NCBI GenBank assembly: GCA_018894105.1
Contig: CM032127.1
Coordinates: 7,223,001-7,287,000, forward strand
DNA: 64,000 nt
Direction: 5' to 3'
Origin: Jacaranda mimosifolia
Taxonomy: Eukaryota; Streptophyta; Magnoliopsida; Lamiales; Bignoniaceae
The notes under the pieces are model-generated. The model saw nothing but the letters and a program-made list of their open reading frames with translations. It was not told where the DNA came from and did no database searches. The first letter of the stretch is position 1. The number at the start of each line of letters is the position of its first letter. This document shows positions 47,232 to 61,914 of this stretch, piece by piece. The position numbers and the translations under genes are program-made.

Positions 47232-50200
47232 TCAATTTTGCCTCCGGCGACGAATTCTGAGATGGCCAAACTTCCCTGCACCTGGAGATGATCCCTCAAA
47301 GATAATTGGTAAATAACCTGTGGCCCCTTTGTATCTCTGCTGAATCTGCACATTCAAATTGAAATATCACCACTTTTAAGGCCAAAACTCTATTTCGCCT
47401 ATTAAATCCATTTATTTGTTAATTGTACCTGAAGAATTTGCTCGCTGCTTCGTAAGCAATTCCTGCCAACAACACAAACAGTTCCACCCGATCCTCCGCC
47501 GGTAATTTTTGTACCATATAAGGTCCCTTCAGCCGACCTAGAATTTCTGTTGTGCTGCATTTCTTGCACTAGCTGGACAAGCCTGTCCGTCCCGTCTGAC
47601 CCAAGTCCACAAGCACTGTAACTGTAGTGACACTGCAGAGGGCACATTTGAGTAGGTAACTTTAATACTACAGTAAATAGTTCTTTTCAATGTGGGAATA
47701 TAATCCAATTCTGAGCTAAGAAATTGGCTGGGATGGATTTCTTGGTATGCCATATATGAGAATAAAGTTGTTCAATCAAGAACAGAATACCTGATACATC
47801 AACTCTCCTAGAGCAGTCAATTGATCGTCCGAAGTTGCAGATGTTAGCAGAGCTTTGAAGGCCTGCAATCATATAAAAGCAGTATGTTACACATAAATCC
47901 AAGGAGTGTTTTTTTAACAATGAAACTACATTATCTGTTCCGCCTGTTCCTAAAAGTCGTCAGGTCAACGTCTTTGACTAAATAAGAGAACTCAAACAAT
48001 ACAATAACTTTCATGGTTCATCATTCCACTCTATTGTTTCAGAAGGGAAGTGAAGAAAAAAAGTTGAATATCCTAAAAATACTTTTTGTGATGATCAAAG
48101 GATATTCTTTTATACTGAGGTGCCAAGAATGCATTGACCCATGGGCAACACAATATCGTTTCTATACATAACTTTAAAATTATATTTTGAAAAATAAATT
48201 CTTACCTTGACTCGGAAATTTTCATATATAGGATGTCTGGTAGCAGCTCTGAGCCCATAATTCCTCTTCTTATCTATTAAAGTGACTGGATCATTGTGGC
48301 CGTTGTATTTCTCCAAGAATGTCTCACCGAGCAAAGTTTCAGGAAGCTGCTTAACATAAAGGGCTTCATATCTGATATGCAGAATTGTCATTTTTGGTTT
48401 AGGATTTGAAGAACATTACCATGACTAGAGAACCAAAAATGAAAAAGAGAAAAGGGAAAAGAATACCTGTGTGGTGACAAGTTGCACAAATAGTCTAAGG
48501 AAGCCTCAGTTTCAAGTAGTTCAACTCCATCCTCTTCCAGATCATCTGAGGTCACACCATTAGCACAAGACTGCGATAACAATTCAGATGCCACGGACTT
48601 TATAATTTTTCGACCCATGAAGGCTCCTATTCTCACAGATCCATAATCAGCTCCACCAACACTGCAAAATGATCCATTTCTTTGAGAAAAGGGAGAAATG
48701 ATCCACTTAAAACATTATGAATTCCTTTTTTTAACCAATTAACATAAGGTGATAAACAAGAACATGTAAGAATGTCAACCTGTGTCGGATTCCTGAATCA
48801 ATTCCCCAGAATCTTACATGACTAGGAATGTCGACCAGACCCAACACCTCGGCAGGCTGCACACAAGTTAAGGGTATTAAAATGGATTTTTTCTAAATTT
48901 TTAACAAGAAAATCCATTCATCGCCATAAATTGTGTTGACTACCTGGCAAACCATGGCAAGAAGTTTGTTGGCTTCACCACATGCAGAAGTCATCTGATC
49001 CATGACGCCACATGGAGCTCCAACTACATGATTCTCCACCTTCCCCAGTGAAAATATTGTCAGTGATCAGGGATATTTAAAAATGTCAAAATTACAAAAA
49101 AGGAATGTGCCTCGGTGAGTGTGCCTGCTTATATATTCACACACACCTTTTGGCAGAGCAAAGCTAGATCTCTGGGCTTGATATTTAATCCTGAAAAGCA
49201 CAACAATTATATATTACACATCCAATTAAAGAAGAAGCTACAAGATCATGGGCTGGAAGCAGATTGCTCAGATAAAAAAGAGCTTCAACTTTCCAAGACG
49301 ATTACCTCAATCAGTTGGAATTCCCTAAACTTAAAATTCTACCACATTAAGTGGCTACTTACTAAAATTTTAGCCATAGATTTAGCAGTTACATTGCTGA
49401 ACTGATGCAGAATTCTTGATATTGCTGGGAAGTGATGCCACTATGAATTGAAAGGAAAAATAAAAATAAAAATAATTACAAAAGCTAATAAAAGAAGAAG
49501 CGTGAGTACCATGAGCAGCAGCAATTGCAGACATGGTAGCAACCTCCACAGCTGCAGAAGAAGATACACCTTTTCCTTCCGGCACAGCAGAAGAAACCTA
49601 CATGTTTGTGAGCATTATAAGTAAAAAACACGACAATAATGCTAATGGTGAAAGCTTAACATAATTATAAACTTCTACAACTCAAAATCAAGTAATTCTA
49701 TATGACAATTAGCAATAAGCCATTTATATTACATGGTGAGAACCATCAGAAATGATAATAATTGGTAGATTAAGTGAAAATGAGAAATATTTTTAAGTAA
49801 TAAAGTGACTCATACCAGCATGCTAATGCTATTCTCAAAGCGTATGCTCAGTTCTTTCATAAGAACAAGAATGGTCCCAGCAATATATGCCGCCCATCTA
49901 ACACCAGAATCTAGTTAGTGTATCATAATAGGAGGCCATTTAAAAGCAGCAAAGGAAAGCACAAAAATAAACTTAAACCTTTGGGATGGATCCCGAGCAA
50001 AATAACTTTTGGCTTTTTCGTATGACATCGGTTCTTCTCCATCCATGAAATCTGATAGATCCATGTCAAAGGTTGGGCCACGATTGCTTAATTCAGATCC
50101 ATATGATACCTGAAAGAATAGAATTAAGCAATTAATAGGAATATCGACGAAAGAAAACTAAGCTATAAGGCAATGAAAAGTATCCTCAAAGATTGGTCAT

Positions 50201-53200
50201 GCAATTCAATTCTTGCCAAATGGGACATTCTTCCACAAAATAATGGCCTAACATACTGTCAGGTTTTCAGTCACGAACTCTTAACTAATAGAATTATGGA
50301 ATTTCTGCTATAAATCTTCTTTTTCAAGGTGAATTTGTGCATACAATTTGCAGAACAGGAGTTGGTCCTTGTCCTTTAGCATTCTGTCGAGCCTGAGCAT
50401 GCTTCCATAGTCTCTGCTTACTTGGATGGATCTTTTGTGCAGCAACATGGCAAGCTTCTCTGATCGGCATCTGTAGATATTTTACAGCAAGACAACAGAA
50501 AAATAATACAGTGAGGGAGCAGAATCTCTGCTGATATTACTAGTTACATTTCTTGCATCTTTAATAATAAGTGCTAGCTATTTGTGTAACAGAGTCATAC
50601 AGATCTTTTCAGCAGATTTGCTTAAAGCACTAGCTCTCATCCAAAAACATATACTGAGACTGAAAAATATTTACACTTTTCCTTCTTTGATGTTTTTTCT
50701 ATCTTTCCGCCTTTGGGGTTCAGAAGGGGGAAGGGGATTTTAGTGGTTGAAGTGAGGGAAATTACCTGCAATACAAGGCTTCCAGAGTAGTCAGCAATTC
50801 CACCCATGACATCCAACCTTCCAGGTGCTCTTGCCACAAAAACGTCTTCCTGCAAGGAATTTTTACAGTAAAAAATATTTACTCAGGTACCAGTGAACAC
50901 AAAAGAAAGGAAAAGACTATTCATTAACATGAACAAATATGGGTTATTATTTAACATAAAATTGCTTTTTCTTGAGAGTTTCCATGCCAGATTAATTGAT
51001 GTATGTAACTTAATCATGCTTCCTAAATGTTTTTGTTATGGTCAATATGAAACAAAAATAAAGAAAAAGTAAAATGGCTATCCTAGAGGAAACATATGTC
51101 ATGCAAGATGTTAGCCATACATCAGATGACAGAACTATATTTGCACAAAGCAGAATCTTACACTTTAGTAGTGCAGCAAGAGTTAACAATTGTCATTAGT
51201 AGGGATATAACTGGAACAACATGTTATTTAGATTGAAACTTTGCTTGTTCTACGTGCAGAGGTCAGTAATTGAATACATGATTGAAAAACAGTAAAGCTC
51301 CAAGCCAATAAGCCATCATGATATTTGCTATACAAGCATTACAGAAAACATTTTAAGTGGACCAAAAGTGAAAGGCAAGCAGGCATATGTCAAATCAAAC
51401 AGAATAAAACGTTACCTCCCAGTTAAAGAGACCAGCAGCAGCTTTTCGCTCCCTCATCTGGCGCTTCTCAGTACTCTTTCCAGAATCAAGGATAGCATCA
51501 AGTTCTGATAGGCTCTTCAAGAAATTTATGGTGTCAGCAAGACCCAAAACATCTCCATGAAGAATCTCAAGGTCATCAGAGTATCTAATTGAAATACATA
51601 AAAAAATGGTCATTTGAGAAAGCATTCAGCAGTTGATTGGCAAAGAGTAGTAAGCAGCCTGAGAGAGAACACTCACGAAGGCGTCAGGAAACTATCATCA
51701 TTCATTTCAGCAGTTGGAGATCCGGTACGAAGAACAAGTTCGTTTTCAGCATTTGCATACCATTCTGGGATGCTGATGTCTCTTCCTGGAACCCTTTGCA
51801 ATTGGTACCCAAGAACAATAGCATCACGCAATCTCCTCGCTCCACTAAGCTGGAACTCAAGCAAAAAAGAGAGAATCTCGTTAGCTCAGATCACATCCAA
51901 GGAACAAGTGTTTCTCAAAAAGACATGTCACTTTTTGCGCTTGATAGAGCTGATAAAGTAGCTCCAGCAACGTTTTCAAATTTTGTAAGCATACTCAGCA
52001 GTAAGAACTTAGTCTCACCTTATCAGATGTATAGTTTTTTCCAGATGCCGTATCCTGCAAAATACGAGCTGCAACCTGGAATTTTACAATGAATCAGAAC
52101 CATAAATTTCCACCATAAATCTAAAAGAATGAAAAAGCAGCAAGATCACACCTTTCAAAGGCCTGCATGAAAGTTTATGTTTTTCAACAGATAATACATG
52201 CAGATCTATGTACGAAAATAGAAAAGAATAATACAAAAGGATAAATTTTGACTTCTATTCATAGGAGAATGCCAATCATGTTACTATCAGGCATTTTTCA
52301 CTCAAGTGACTACATGATTTGACTTCTGCATGTAGGTATGTCTGAGTAAACTATGGTGCTTCCTATGTCAGAATCAACCTCATAAAGAAATAATTGTTAT
52401 AGTTTCATTGGCATAATCTCTTATCTTGGTGCAAACAAGAATATCCGTCATATCTCAAAAATATGCACCACTATGATATTATCTCCAAGATTCCAACAAT
52501 CTTTTTTTTGTATATTTATCTGGAATTGAAGCTTGAATGTTAATACATGAACATTACAGAAACCAGATATAAGAATATAGATGGAAGAAGTGGATACCTC
52601 ACCACCATTTATGCCCCCCTCGTAGCACGGTTTTAAACTAACTGCACGTTCAAGGTATGGTTTCCAGTGTCCAGTAAGTAAATCCCTTCTTATCATCTCA
52701 ACACCACCCTGATAGAACTGATAAAAACGACTATGTTTTCATAAATCCAGCAAAGCAACAATTATTTTCAGGAAAGGAAAAGGACTAGTCTGGAAACCAT
52801 AATTAAATTTTACCTCAAGCATATTTCTCAAGAAAGGTTCTTCATTAAAGTAGTCCCTCCGCACAAATACAAATGGTATCTTGAATGCCAGGGCCTCACT
52901 AACTGTTCCATATCCAATTTTTCCTGAAATTTTAAAAGAATTTCAGGATTTTGCACTGCTTCGCCTTCAACAAAACAAATTAACTGTGCATAAAACTATG
53001 ACTGACCAAGCATGCAGTCAGATGCAGCTATCACATCCGGAGTGTATGTATCTTTTGCTAGCTTTAAAAAATTTGGAGGAAGGTCCACGCTTTCAGAAGC
53101 ACCACAGACCTGAAACCAGAATGGAAACAGCAGTTTAGCCCATGATACTGGAATCATATGCGCATTAAATAAGCCCCTAAATGCATGATGATAGTATGAA

Positions 53201-56200
53201 TAAGGTACCAGACAAAGCCAACCATGAGGCAAGTACTCCTCCTTCAAGGTCCAACCTGCTGGCTGCAAATGGCAACAGATGTTATATTGGTGGAACAAAG
53301 GCAACCCAAGATCAGTGAACAAACATTACAAATGAGATTGATACAGAATAAAGAAGAAAAGGAAATGCTTATTCAACCATAATTGTCAAATATCCCAGAA
53401 GAAAGATGGTACAAAAACTCAAAAAAACGCAAAGTTCACCATATGTACTTTCATTTTCTGGATAACTCATGAAGTACGTTCTATACAAAACAGAAAACTT
53501 CAACTGAAGTGAGTGCAGTGCACATTATGCTTGGCTATTGATCAATAAAGGAAAGAAGTGCCATAAAGTTGTGAATAAGAATGATAGAGAAGATCCAATA
53601 TTAGCCTCATGTATTTGAAGGTAAACATGCTGAAGAAAATACCAGTCTAGGACATACTATCATGAGATTCATTAAAGAAGCCCAGTTGTGTGTAGGTCAT
53701 TGTTTGGTAGGAATTGAGTCTATAAATTTAACCACAGATAGATGCAGTCTTTCTTGGTTTCTCTACATTGAAGAACACATTAAACAAACATATCTTCGTT
53801 TCACTTTTTTATCCATCACTCTATATAAATTTGGGGGCACACTTGATTCTTATGAGTTATGCCACTCATTTCATTTTTCTCATTTTTCTGATTTAACTTT
53901 ACCCTAATCACCATTTTCTAGTTGTTAAGGTTCTTTCGACCACTTGAAAATGATAGAATTTAACAGTGACCAGCTACCATCTCAACACCATGTTACTACA
54001 GGCTAGTACATAATCAGAAAGAAACTCACAAAAAATCTGTTTTCTCAGCATGTTAGATACTACCGCCTGAGTTATTAATCAGAAAAACAGAGATTCATAG
54101 ATTAACTAGCTCAAAACCTGTCCATAATGCAACATACAGAATATTCACCAAATCCTGTATCTACCTGTCCACCAAAATTGAGAATAACAATCTTCACATC
54201 CTCTGGAATTCCAAGTTCTTTCCTAACCTGAAATATTATAAAGAAAATGAATCATATATGTAAAGAGATGTATCTACCAATAATTATACTACAAACAAGT
54301 TTAAAGTGAATTTCTTTCATGTACCTCCTCACGTGACTTGTGCAACCTCCTCACCACCAAAGGCACGTCAATTGCATCACGGAATGCTGGCACTGTAGTA
54401 ACATGAATCGTATAAGATATAGCAAGGCAAGGTTGCCACTACTCCAGCACTTATTTTAAAGGAAAGAACATAGAAAAAGATTTTCAAAACTTAATGGGTT
54501 CAGGTTGGTGTACTTGGACAGTATCCTGGAAGGCGGATAAGGAATTCACAATGTGAATAATCCTCAGCAATCTGCATCATCCAGACACAACTTTAGAATG
54601 AAATAAAAAATTGAGTACCGGGAACTTTACTACCTCTGCTAACAATACACAAGCAACAGTAGGAGGTATGTGTAACTATAGAAAGGATAGGTGTTGATCA
54701 AACAAAGCACGCATATAAGATACTTATTAACAACTTTACTGCAGAGACCTGCCAAACTATGGACCGGTGATGATGACCAGCAGCCATTACATATTCAGCA
54801 TAGATGAAGTCCCAACTGCCAATAAAATTTAAATGATCATAACCTTATCTAAAGACCCAGATATGAATATGAAAAAGGAAAATCTAGCTGAAAATGAGGT
54901 TATCTCGAAAAGATTCATGTAACTCTAGAAATATATTAGGTAAGAGACAATTCAATATAGTCCTTGCTTTTGCTTTTCAAAGGCAATAGCTCTGAGTTGC
55001 ATTACAGTGTCAATAGATCCTCATAATATGGCTACTCTCATTCAAGACAAATTCTTATTATGCATTTGTGAGGACAAATTCATATAGAAGTTCACAGAAA
55101 AGATCGATCATCTTTCATGTTATTTTCCGTTTGCAATCACAATTTTGTGGAATATGAAGGGAGAGAGGGAACAAGGGCAAGAGTGACAAACATGCACGAA
55201 AGGGGACAGAGAGATTACCTAAAATTGGTTACACAAACAGAGCGAATCCCAGCATCAGCAGCTGCTCGGCAAGCAACTGGAACAACATCTGACACCTACA
55301 CTTAAACAGATCCCAATTAAAAAATAGATAAATAACGTAAATATCCTTGCAGATCATTTGAAGTACATTTCATGGTCTGCAGCATTCAGAAAAACACAAA
55401 AAAATAAAGGCTAATTAAGTGTTGGCAAAATGCTGATGGAATATCATATCCCCCCATTTGAAATCAAAAAATTGTGTGATCATCCTCCCTGTTTTGCCCC
55501 TTCAAGCCATGGACAATCAGATAATGCCACCTTAATTTCTAATTTCATCATCTAACTCTTATATCATTGATTGGATCAAATTACTCCAATTGGTTAGTTT
55601 TATTCCTTTCTCAGTTTTGAGCAAAAATATAGAATTCTTAGCAACAAGTCAAACATACAAACAGGATACTGAATCACTCAGACACCTATAACATAGAAAA
55701 ACTATCATATATACTTCTTAGAAGGACAATGTAAACATGAAAAGTTCAAAATTCATAATCACGAAAAAATTATCAAATAGTATCGCATTTTAACTTAAAA
55801 CAGCATTTAAAGAATAATTTTACCACTAAGTCTGCCTTGACGGATTTCAGCCACTCTACTTCTGTTGCCAAAATAGAGTCACGAGGTACCACGGCCGTCT
55901 CAGAATACTAAACAAATCAATATTAATAAACAGTTAGTAAAGTGCAGGATACTAATGACACAGTCTCAAATACATAGCAAAGTAATTTGATTTTCATGCT
56001 AGCAGCAGAGCATACCTTTTCCAAGGATGCAAGGCGATCAACTGTCAAGGCATCTGCTTGAACTGCTCCACAATCTAACAGCACCTATAATCACAGAAAA
56101 TTTAACTGTTAAACAAGACTTATAGATTCTGGAAATATTTTTCAAGTAAAGATTTTTCATCATGAAAAATTGCCCAAGAGCAAAGAGACCTTGCGGAGGA

Positions 56201-57703
56201 AAAGACGAGGAGATTGTATTTCAGTTGTAAAAACGTAATCTGGTGCACCAGTGACCACATGAACATCATGCCCAGCAAGAATAAGATGTCGAGCAACCTA
56301 AGCAACATAAAACAAACTAGAGTTAATCACCATATAGTACAGACAAAGTTTAGGATATAAATCCATCACATTCCCATCTTGAGGGGAATAACTAGTGATC
56401 TACTATGTCCTTTAAGAAGCTGGGTGTTGAGTAAGAAATGAAACCATAAATAATTAAAGAAACAATGTGATCTATCCACATCGGGAGGCACAGGAATAAA
56501 CCATTAATGATTTTTTCTCCCTTTTCATTCAACAACTAAATTTGTTGTTTCTTTTCTTTTCTTTTCTTTTTTTATTTGTGTGTGCGTGTGTGCGCGTGTG
56601 CGTGTTGCAACCCAATTCATTAGACAGGGCTTGCTAACTTCATAAGGATGCATGAAGAAATTACATTATGTTATTCTAACTGCAAAGACATCATATGCAT
56701 ATGCAATAGACATTATAGACATTATGTTATTCCAATTGCAAAGGCATCATATACAGATAGATACTTTTATCTGTTCTAGCATCCCGCAAAGTCTATTCTT
56801 GAGTAGTTGACTACAGAATGGAACGTGCAATTTCTGTTTTTAGATCTCAGTAGGTTTTCATGCTCTAAGTTGTTCTTCCGTTTGCAGTAATTTGATTCTT
56901 TGAGAATGTTGATAACCTGTGAGGTCCTGGGAGCTTCATGTGTATTTGGTGCGATATATCTAGGTTCTTATAATTGACTTTACCTAAAATACAGATGGCA
57001 TTGTATGGCATAGAAAATTGAAAATCTCTGAAATAAAAACAAGGCATTGAAAAAGCAAATGCCAATTTCTTGTCATCAATTTCTATCAAAAAGTTAACAT
57101 TAGTCACATTTTATTTGTAAAACCAAAAATCCAAAATTTTCATCAGACATTGTTTTAGTAATTTTTTTGCACTAAAATCTTTATCAAAGAATCAGCTATT
57201 AAATAATAACATGTGAAACACGAGGAGAAACCTGATCATTAATAAAATATAAAATAAAAATAAAAACTTCAATTAAAGGAAAAGGAACAAGCAGAACATG
57301 ATCAAACTGATCATCCCAATCTTCCAAGGCAAACAAATCTATTTTGAAAGAAGAACATCATCATCAAAATTCAAAACCAGAAACAGGACTTCTCTATAAA
57401 AACCCTGAAAGAATAATTAAACCAAAACAGAAACAAAATTTAAACAATGACTACGAAAATAAAATCCTGAATTAAGAAACCAGCAAGAATTACCCCCCCC
57501 CCCCCCCCAAAAAAAAAAAACAACAATAATAATAATTAGACTTTTATAACACATTGGGTCTTGATCAAAACACATGCATGTTGCAGAAAAATCACAAACA
57601 GGGAGAGATGGACCTCAACAACCCGGGTGGCATGGCCAAAGCCATGGCCAGTGACATAATAAGCAAAGACTAGAGGACGCCTTCCTGAGCCTTCTGCTCC
57701 CAT
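47232..57703 (-). CDS. ARA1: L-arabinokinase (GHMP kinase family), 982 aa, intact
   Basis: Phosphorylates free L-arabinose at C1 in the cytosol so it can be salvaged to UDP-arabinose for cell walls. Twenty-nine exons, minus strand: 57614-57703, 56190-56297, 56016-56084, 55824-55907, 55219-55295, 54749-54815, 54514-54571, 54325-54392, 54165-54227, 53209-53262, 53007-53109, 52814-52923, 52598-52717, 52019-52075, 51677-51849, 51416-51584, 50766-50849, 50345-50470, 49979-50109, 49816-49897, 49510-49597, 49147-49190, 48944-49039, 48780-48856, 48467-48661, 48206-48371, 47791-47862, 47429-47632, 47232-47345. All phases join. Residues 1-350 form a GT-B/MurG-like domain ([17 protein letters not shown]); about 491-970 is the GHMP kinase ([27 protein letters not shown] at 637-647, KITGGGSGG near 919). 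Start [10 protein letters not shown] matches the family; a longer N-terminus is possible. Every splice site is GT-AG. Confidence 0.95.
57493..57520. repeat. Homopolymer pair C16 A12 in arabinokinase intron 1
   Basis: Sixteen C are followed by twelve A. On the gene's sense strand this is T12G16 inside the 1.3-kb first intron, a likely place for length errors or polymorphism. Confidence 0.95.
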
Positions 57704-58322
57704 CTCTTCTTAGAAGTTTACAATTTTCCCTCTCTGCAGAAAAAAAGCGCTGAGTTTTGGCCGCTGAGAAGAAGATTTCAAGAATCTTGGAATGCGGGAC
57801 TTATTGTTAAGACTAGTTGTTGAGAATTAATTCCAACTTAAATACAATTTTCTTGGGTTTTTGACGTCATGCCAATGTGTCACTCTTATGTCTTTATCGT
57901 TTCCGAGGTGTCAATCCTAAGATTTATCCTGTTTGGTTTGGACTTTGGAGGGAGTTAATGATAATCAATGGCTTCTTTTGTTTTTATCTTTGAGGAAGTT
58001 AATGCTGATTACTGATCAACGAATTTCTTTGTTTTTATCCCCTGGGATTGATATCGTATTTTTCGGGATTACGCATTTTTCTTTTTCTTTTTCTTTTTCC
58101 TAAATATTATTTTTCAATGTTAAATTAAAGTTTTATTTTCAATTTAGGCAGCTATAGAAGGGTGCTATAACGTAGTTTGTTATCAAAATATTATTTTGAA
58201 ATCAAATAAGTCAATTTTTATTTTTTAATGAAATAGTTAAGTTCATCAGTCAATTTTGTCAATCAAATATTAGTTTTTGGATTGATGGAATATTAGAATA
58301 TTTATTATTGTGCAAAGAAAAT
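57704..58322. promoter_or_regulatory. 5' flank of the L-arabinokinase gene
   Basis: The leader lies directly upstream of ATG 57703 (read leftward) and is C/T-rich at 57715-57740. A clear TATA box was not identified. The rest is AT-rich. Confidence 0.35.
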
Positions 58323-58472
58323 AAAGAAAGGGACACAAGCCAAGTGGTCTGTGGTGCAGCGGTATAAGTCTCCCACATAATGTGGGAAGTTAGAAATTCG
58401 AATCCGAACAAACTCCTAATGTACGTGTATATAAATAAAACAAAAAAAAAGAAAAAAAGAAAGGGACACAAG
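58323..58472 (+). mobile_element. tRNA-derived SINE with perfect 17-bp target duplication
   Basis: AAAGAAAGGGACACAAG occurs exactly at 58323-58339 and 58456-58472. The roughly 116-bp body has an A-box-like GTGGTGCAGCGGTATAAG and a B-box-like AATTCGAATCC, the split RNA polymerase III promoter of a tRNA-related sequence, and ends A-rich. It is short for a plant SINE. The tRNA part could not fold as a working tRNA. The perfect duplication indicates recent insertion. Confidence 0.85.
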
Positions 58473-59291
58473 GTAATAACTTTATCTTAAAAAATTATCT
58501 AGAATCGATCTAGAATTTCTTATCTCAAGGAATATTGAGGAAATATTCCTCGAATCCTTTCTTGATGTTTTCATAGGATTCATTATTATATTTCATACGG
58601 AACAATAATAATTGCTATCATTATATATTAGCAGTTGCAACATATAATTTTTATGGGCACAAAAATATTTTTCATATCACTTAAAATTGATTTATAAGAT
58701 AATTTGAATTGTAAATCAAAATTAAAATTGGGTTGGGCATGTGATATAAAGAAAAAAAATAAAAAAAGGATAAATTTTGGATAATATGAATTTATTGGTT
58801 TGTGGATTTTATGAAAAATATAATTGTAATTGAATTGTCATTTTTAAAAAATAATTTATAGGATAAATTTAGAATATTAATAAAATAGATATCCAAACCA
58901 CTTTTTCTTATATTGAGTTCTCCAAAAAAAAATTCTTTTAATTTCATTATTCATCTTATTTATTGAAATAATTAAATGGAAAATTATGCAGACAAATAAA
59001 AAATAATTTTTATCTTAGACACAAAATAACTTCTTTTTTTTTTTTTTTTTTAATAATAGAATAGATATTTTTAGATGCAGTTCTGATTTTATTGGACATT
59101 CTGGACTGGGTTAGGGGAAGTTCTACAGGCCCAATCTTCGACCCAATATTATTTTGGGCTCAATAAATAGCCCAAATTTCTAGTATCTTTTTGCTTATAG
59201 TTTTGAATTTTTGTGGAGTTGTATAGAAGTTGACAATGAGGCCTTAGTGTGGGTTGAGTTTGATACATTCTTGCGTGCACACACACTAAGG

Positions 59292-59528
59292 GCTAGTTTG
59301 GTAGGGATGATAATATAAAATATAATATTTTTATCCCACTTTATCATTCATTTAATTAGAATAACAATAAATATTCGGGCACACATGAATACTAAAAGCT
59401 TGTGTTTATATATACACCTCACATGATAAATTAACCTAGAAACCTGCTACATTCCAATGATAAAAAATCACATAAATTATCATATAATAAATAATTATGA
59501 GACAACTTAAAAATTTAACCAAACTAGG
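59292..59528. mobile_element. MITE, about 237 bp, copy 1
   Basis: The ends CTAGTTTGGTAGGGATGATA and AACCAAACTAG are inverted repeats. The interior shares AATACTAAAA, TGATAAATTAA and ATAATAAATAATTATGAGA with the copy at 61915-62177. The superfamily is uncertain because the target duplication could not be fixed. Confidence 0.7.
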
Positions 59529-59866
59529 AGGTTAGTGCTTGATTTATTCTAGTCTATTCCATATAAAAATCTTCACAAATTATAATGAGAAAAAAATATT
59601 AAAAAATAAATTTATATGATTTGCAATGAAAAAAGATTTTTCTTAATATTTTATTTATTAAAACAAAAAATAAATTATTAAAATTGTTAAAAGAATAAAT
59701 AAAATAAGAACAAAGAGAACAATCAACAAAAGGAGTACAAATTAAGTAAAATTATCCATACGTAATATAAACATACACAATACAAAAAGTTGCTATAGAA
59801 GATCCGCATTATTTCACAACTATCCGCCAATTGCCTTCTCGAAACTAAAATAGAAAATAAATAAAA

Positions 59867-59870
<4 letters not shown>

Positions 59871-59903
<33 letters not shown>
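59871..59903. repeat. (AC)n microsatellite
   Basis: Sixteen uninterrupted AC units. Confidence 0.99.
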
Positions 59904-59904
<1 letters not shown>

Positions 59905-61914
59905 TTCAATGTTAAAAAAAGAAAACTAAAACATTACACGAAGGAGAGCTAAAAATACTTATATTGGAAAATGAACACGATATCAAAAAATTTAAAAGTA
60001 AAAATATGTGTTATTTTAATATTACTTAAATATTGACCAAGATAAATTTGATATCTTATTTGAATATTTTATTTTTTGTTATTTATACATAGCATGAGAT
60101 TTATGCTAGTATATATACTCCAATATATGCTTCATTCTGGTTTCATTTCTACCCTTCTCCATCAAATGGAGTTGAAATCCAAATATTTTCATAATTAATT
60201 GTTGCTATGTTTGGATCAAATAACATAGTGAACAAAAAATAGAAAGAAGATATAAAAGTACAAATATTAGAATATAGAATTATATCATTTGAAGTGTGAT
60301 TTTTCTTTTTCTTTTTTAAATTTTTTATATTAAAATTCAAGATCCAAATATAGGGATATAAATGTAAAAGAAAAGAAGAAGAAGAAGAAACAAAAGTTAG
60401 CATCACAAAACTTCCTTGTCTCTGTTTCCCAATCTTCATTTGTCTCTTATTGAAAATCATAATTCATACATACACCTCGTTGGAGAAGAATTTTACTTAA
60501 TTATTGATTACTAATTATTGCATTTGAAAAATGAAAAGGAGTTAAATTTAACAAAAACGTGGAGTTAAGAATTTCAAATAACTTTGATATTAAATATTTA
60601 TTAATTTTATAAATTGCAACTTGAAATAATTATTACGCCCTTCCTAATTTTTGAATGTCTAGGTATCCATTACAAGTTCGTAATTCTTTATAGTTTAACC
60701 TCATTTGTATTACTTTTATAATGTTATTATAAGATGATGCTAAACGAATGAATTTTACCAATGTTAAAAAATAGTAAGTCATAAAATGGATCGTTGAATT
60801 GAAAAAATTAAGTAATACTTTATAAATTTTTATTGATTAAATTTATGAGTTGGAGATAAATTAAATAGAGTCCTAACTGCTAGAAGATATATTGAAAGTT
60901 GGAAGTCTGATGTACCTAATTGCGTGCAGAAAACTTCTATATTGTCCTTAAGGTGATAATTGCCCCCACTATTTGTGCTGCAGGGACTATGGCAATTCAC
61001 CCCAAGGATTCAACTAAGGCACTCAAGGAATTGTAGTCAACACTCTGAAATTTTTATTTAAGAATTTCTGTTGATGTTGAGAATAATTGAAAAGAGTACG
61101 AAAATATCTTTTGCTGGAGAGTAATAATACTTTGCTTTAAAAATACATACTTAATTTGTGTGGATTAATTCCCCTTATATAGTGTTATAACAACTATTCA
61201 TACAATTATGACTGTTAGTTTAAACAACATACTGATTATAATAGTCATGTCTTTTTAGTAACAGTCACATTGTTTCTGATTAAAAATATAATTTAAATAA
61301 ATAATTAAATTACTTATTTAATTAAATACTAAATTAAAATATAATTTGAATTTAATCCACGCCTCTAAGTGCTAAGTGCTAAGTCTTAATTATTAAATAT
61401 ATATATATATTCAAACAATATATATAGTTTCCATGCACTTGGACACTTTCCAAAATCTTAAAATAATATGAAAGCATAACAAGAGATTCACCTAATAAAG
61501 AAATTCTCCTTTTCTTATTTTTCCAATGTAGGATTGAGATCCCAAATAATACTTAACATACTATCTAGAATCCTAATTAATTCTAACTCTAACTAAGTAA
61601 ATAATTATGAATTTAAAAGCTATGATAAGTATTTAAATAGTTTCAATGAATATATTTAATCATTTAATCCTTGGGCAAGCATAAAAAGGCAAAATATCCA
61701 AGATTGGAAAAAACAAAGTAAAAGCCATCTCTTTAACAAAAGAGGGTAGATGGACTATGTCAGGTAAAACATACTCTTCTTTTCTTTCGGGTCGGTGCGG
61801 GTCCAAATCAATCTTCATCAATAAGCCCCACTTCATATATTAAGGCCCCTCATCACGAGTTATATTTACAAAAATGGCACCCCATGTATCATGTGTAATC
61901 AGTCAAAATAGATC

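Noticed and set aside
58340..58415. Possible functional tRNA gene
   Set aside because: A- and B-box-like motifs are present but no cloverleaf with acceptor and anticodon stems can be drawn; the flanking duplication and A-rich tail fit a SINE.
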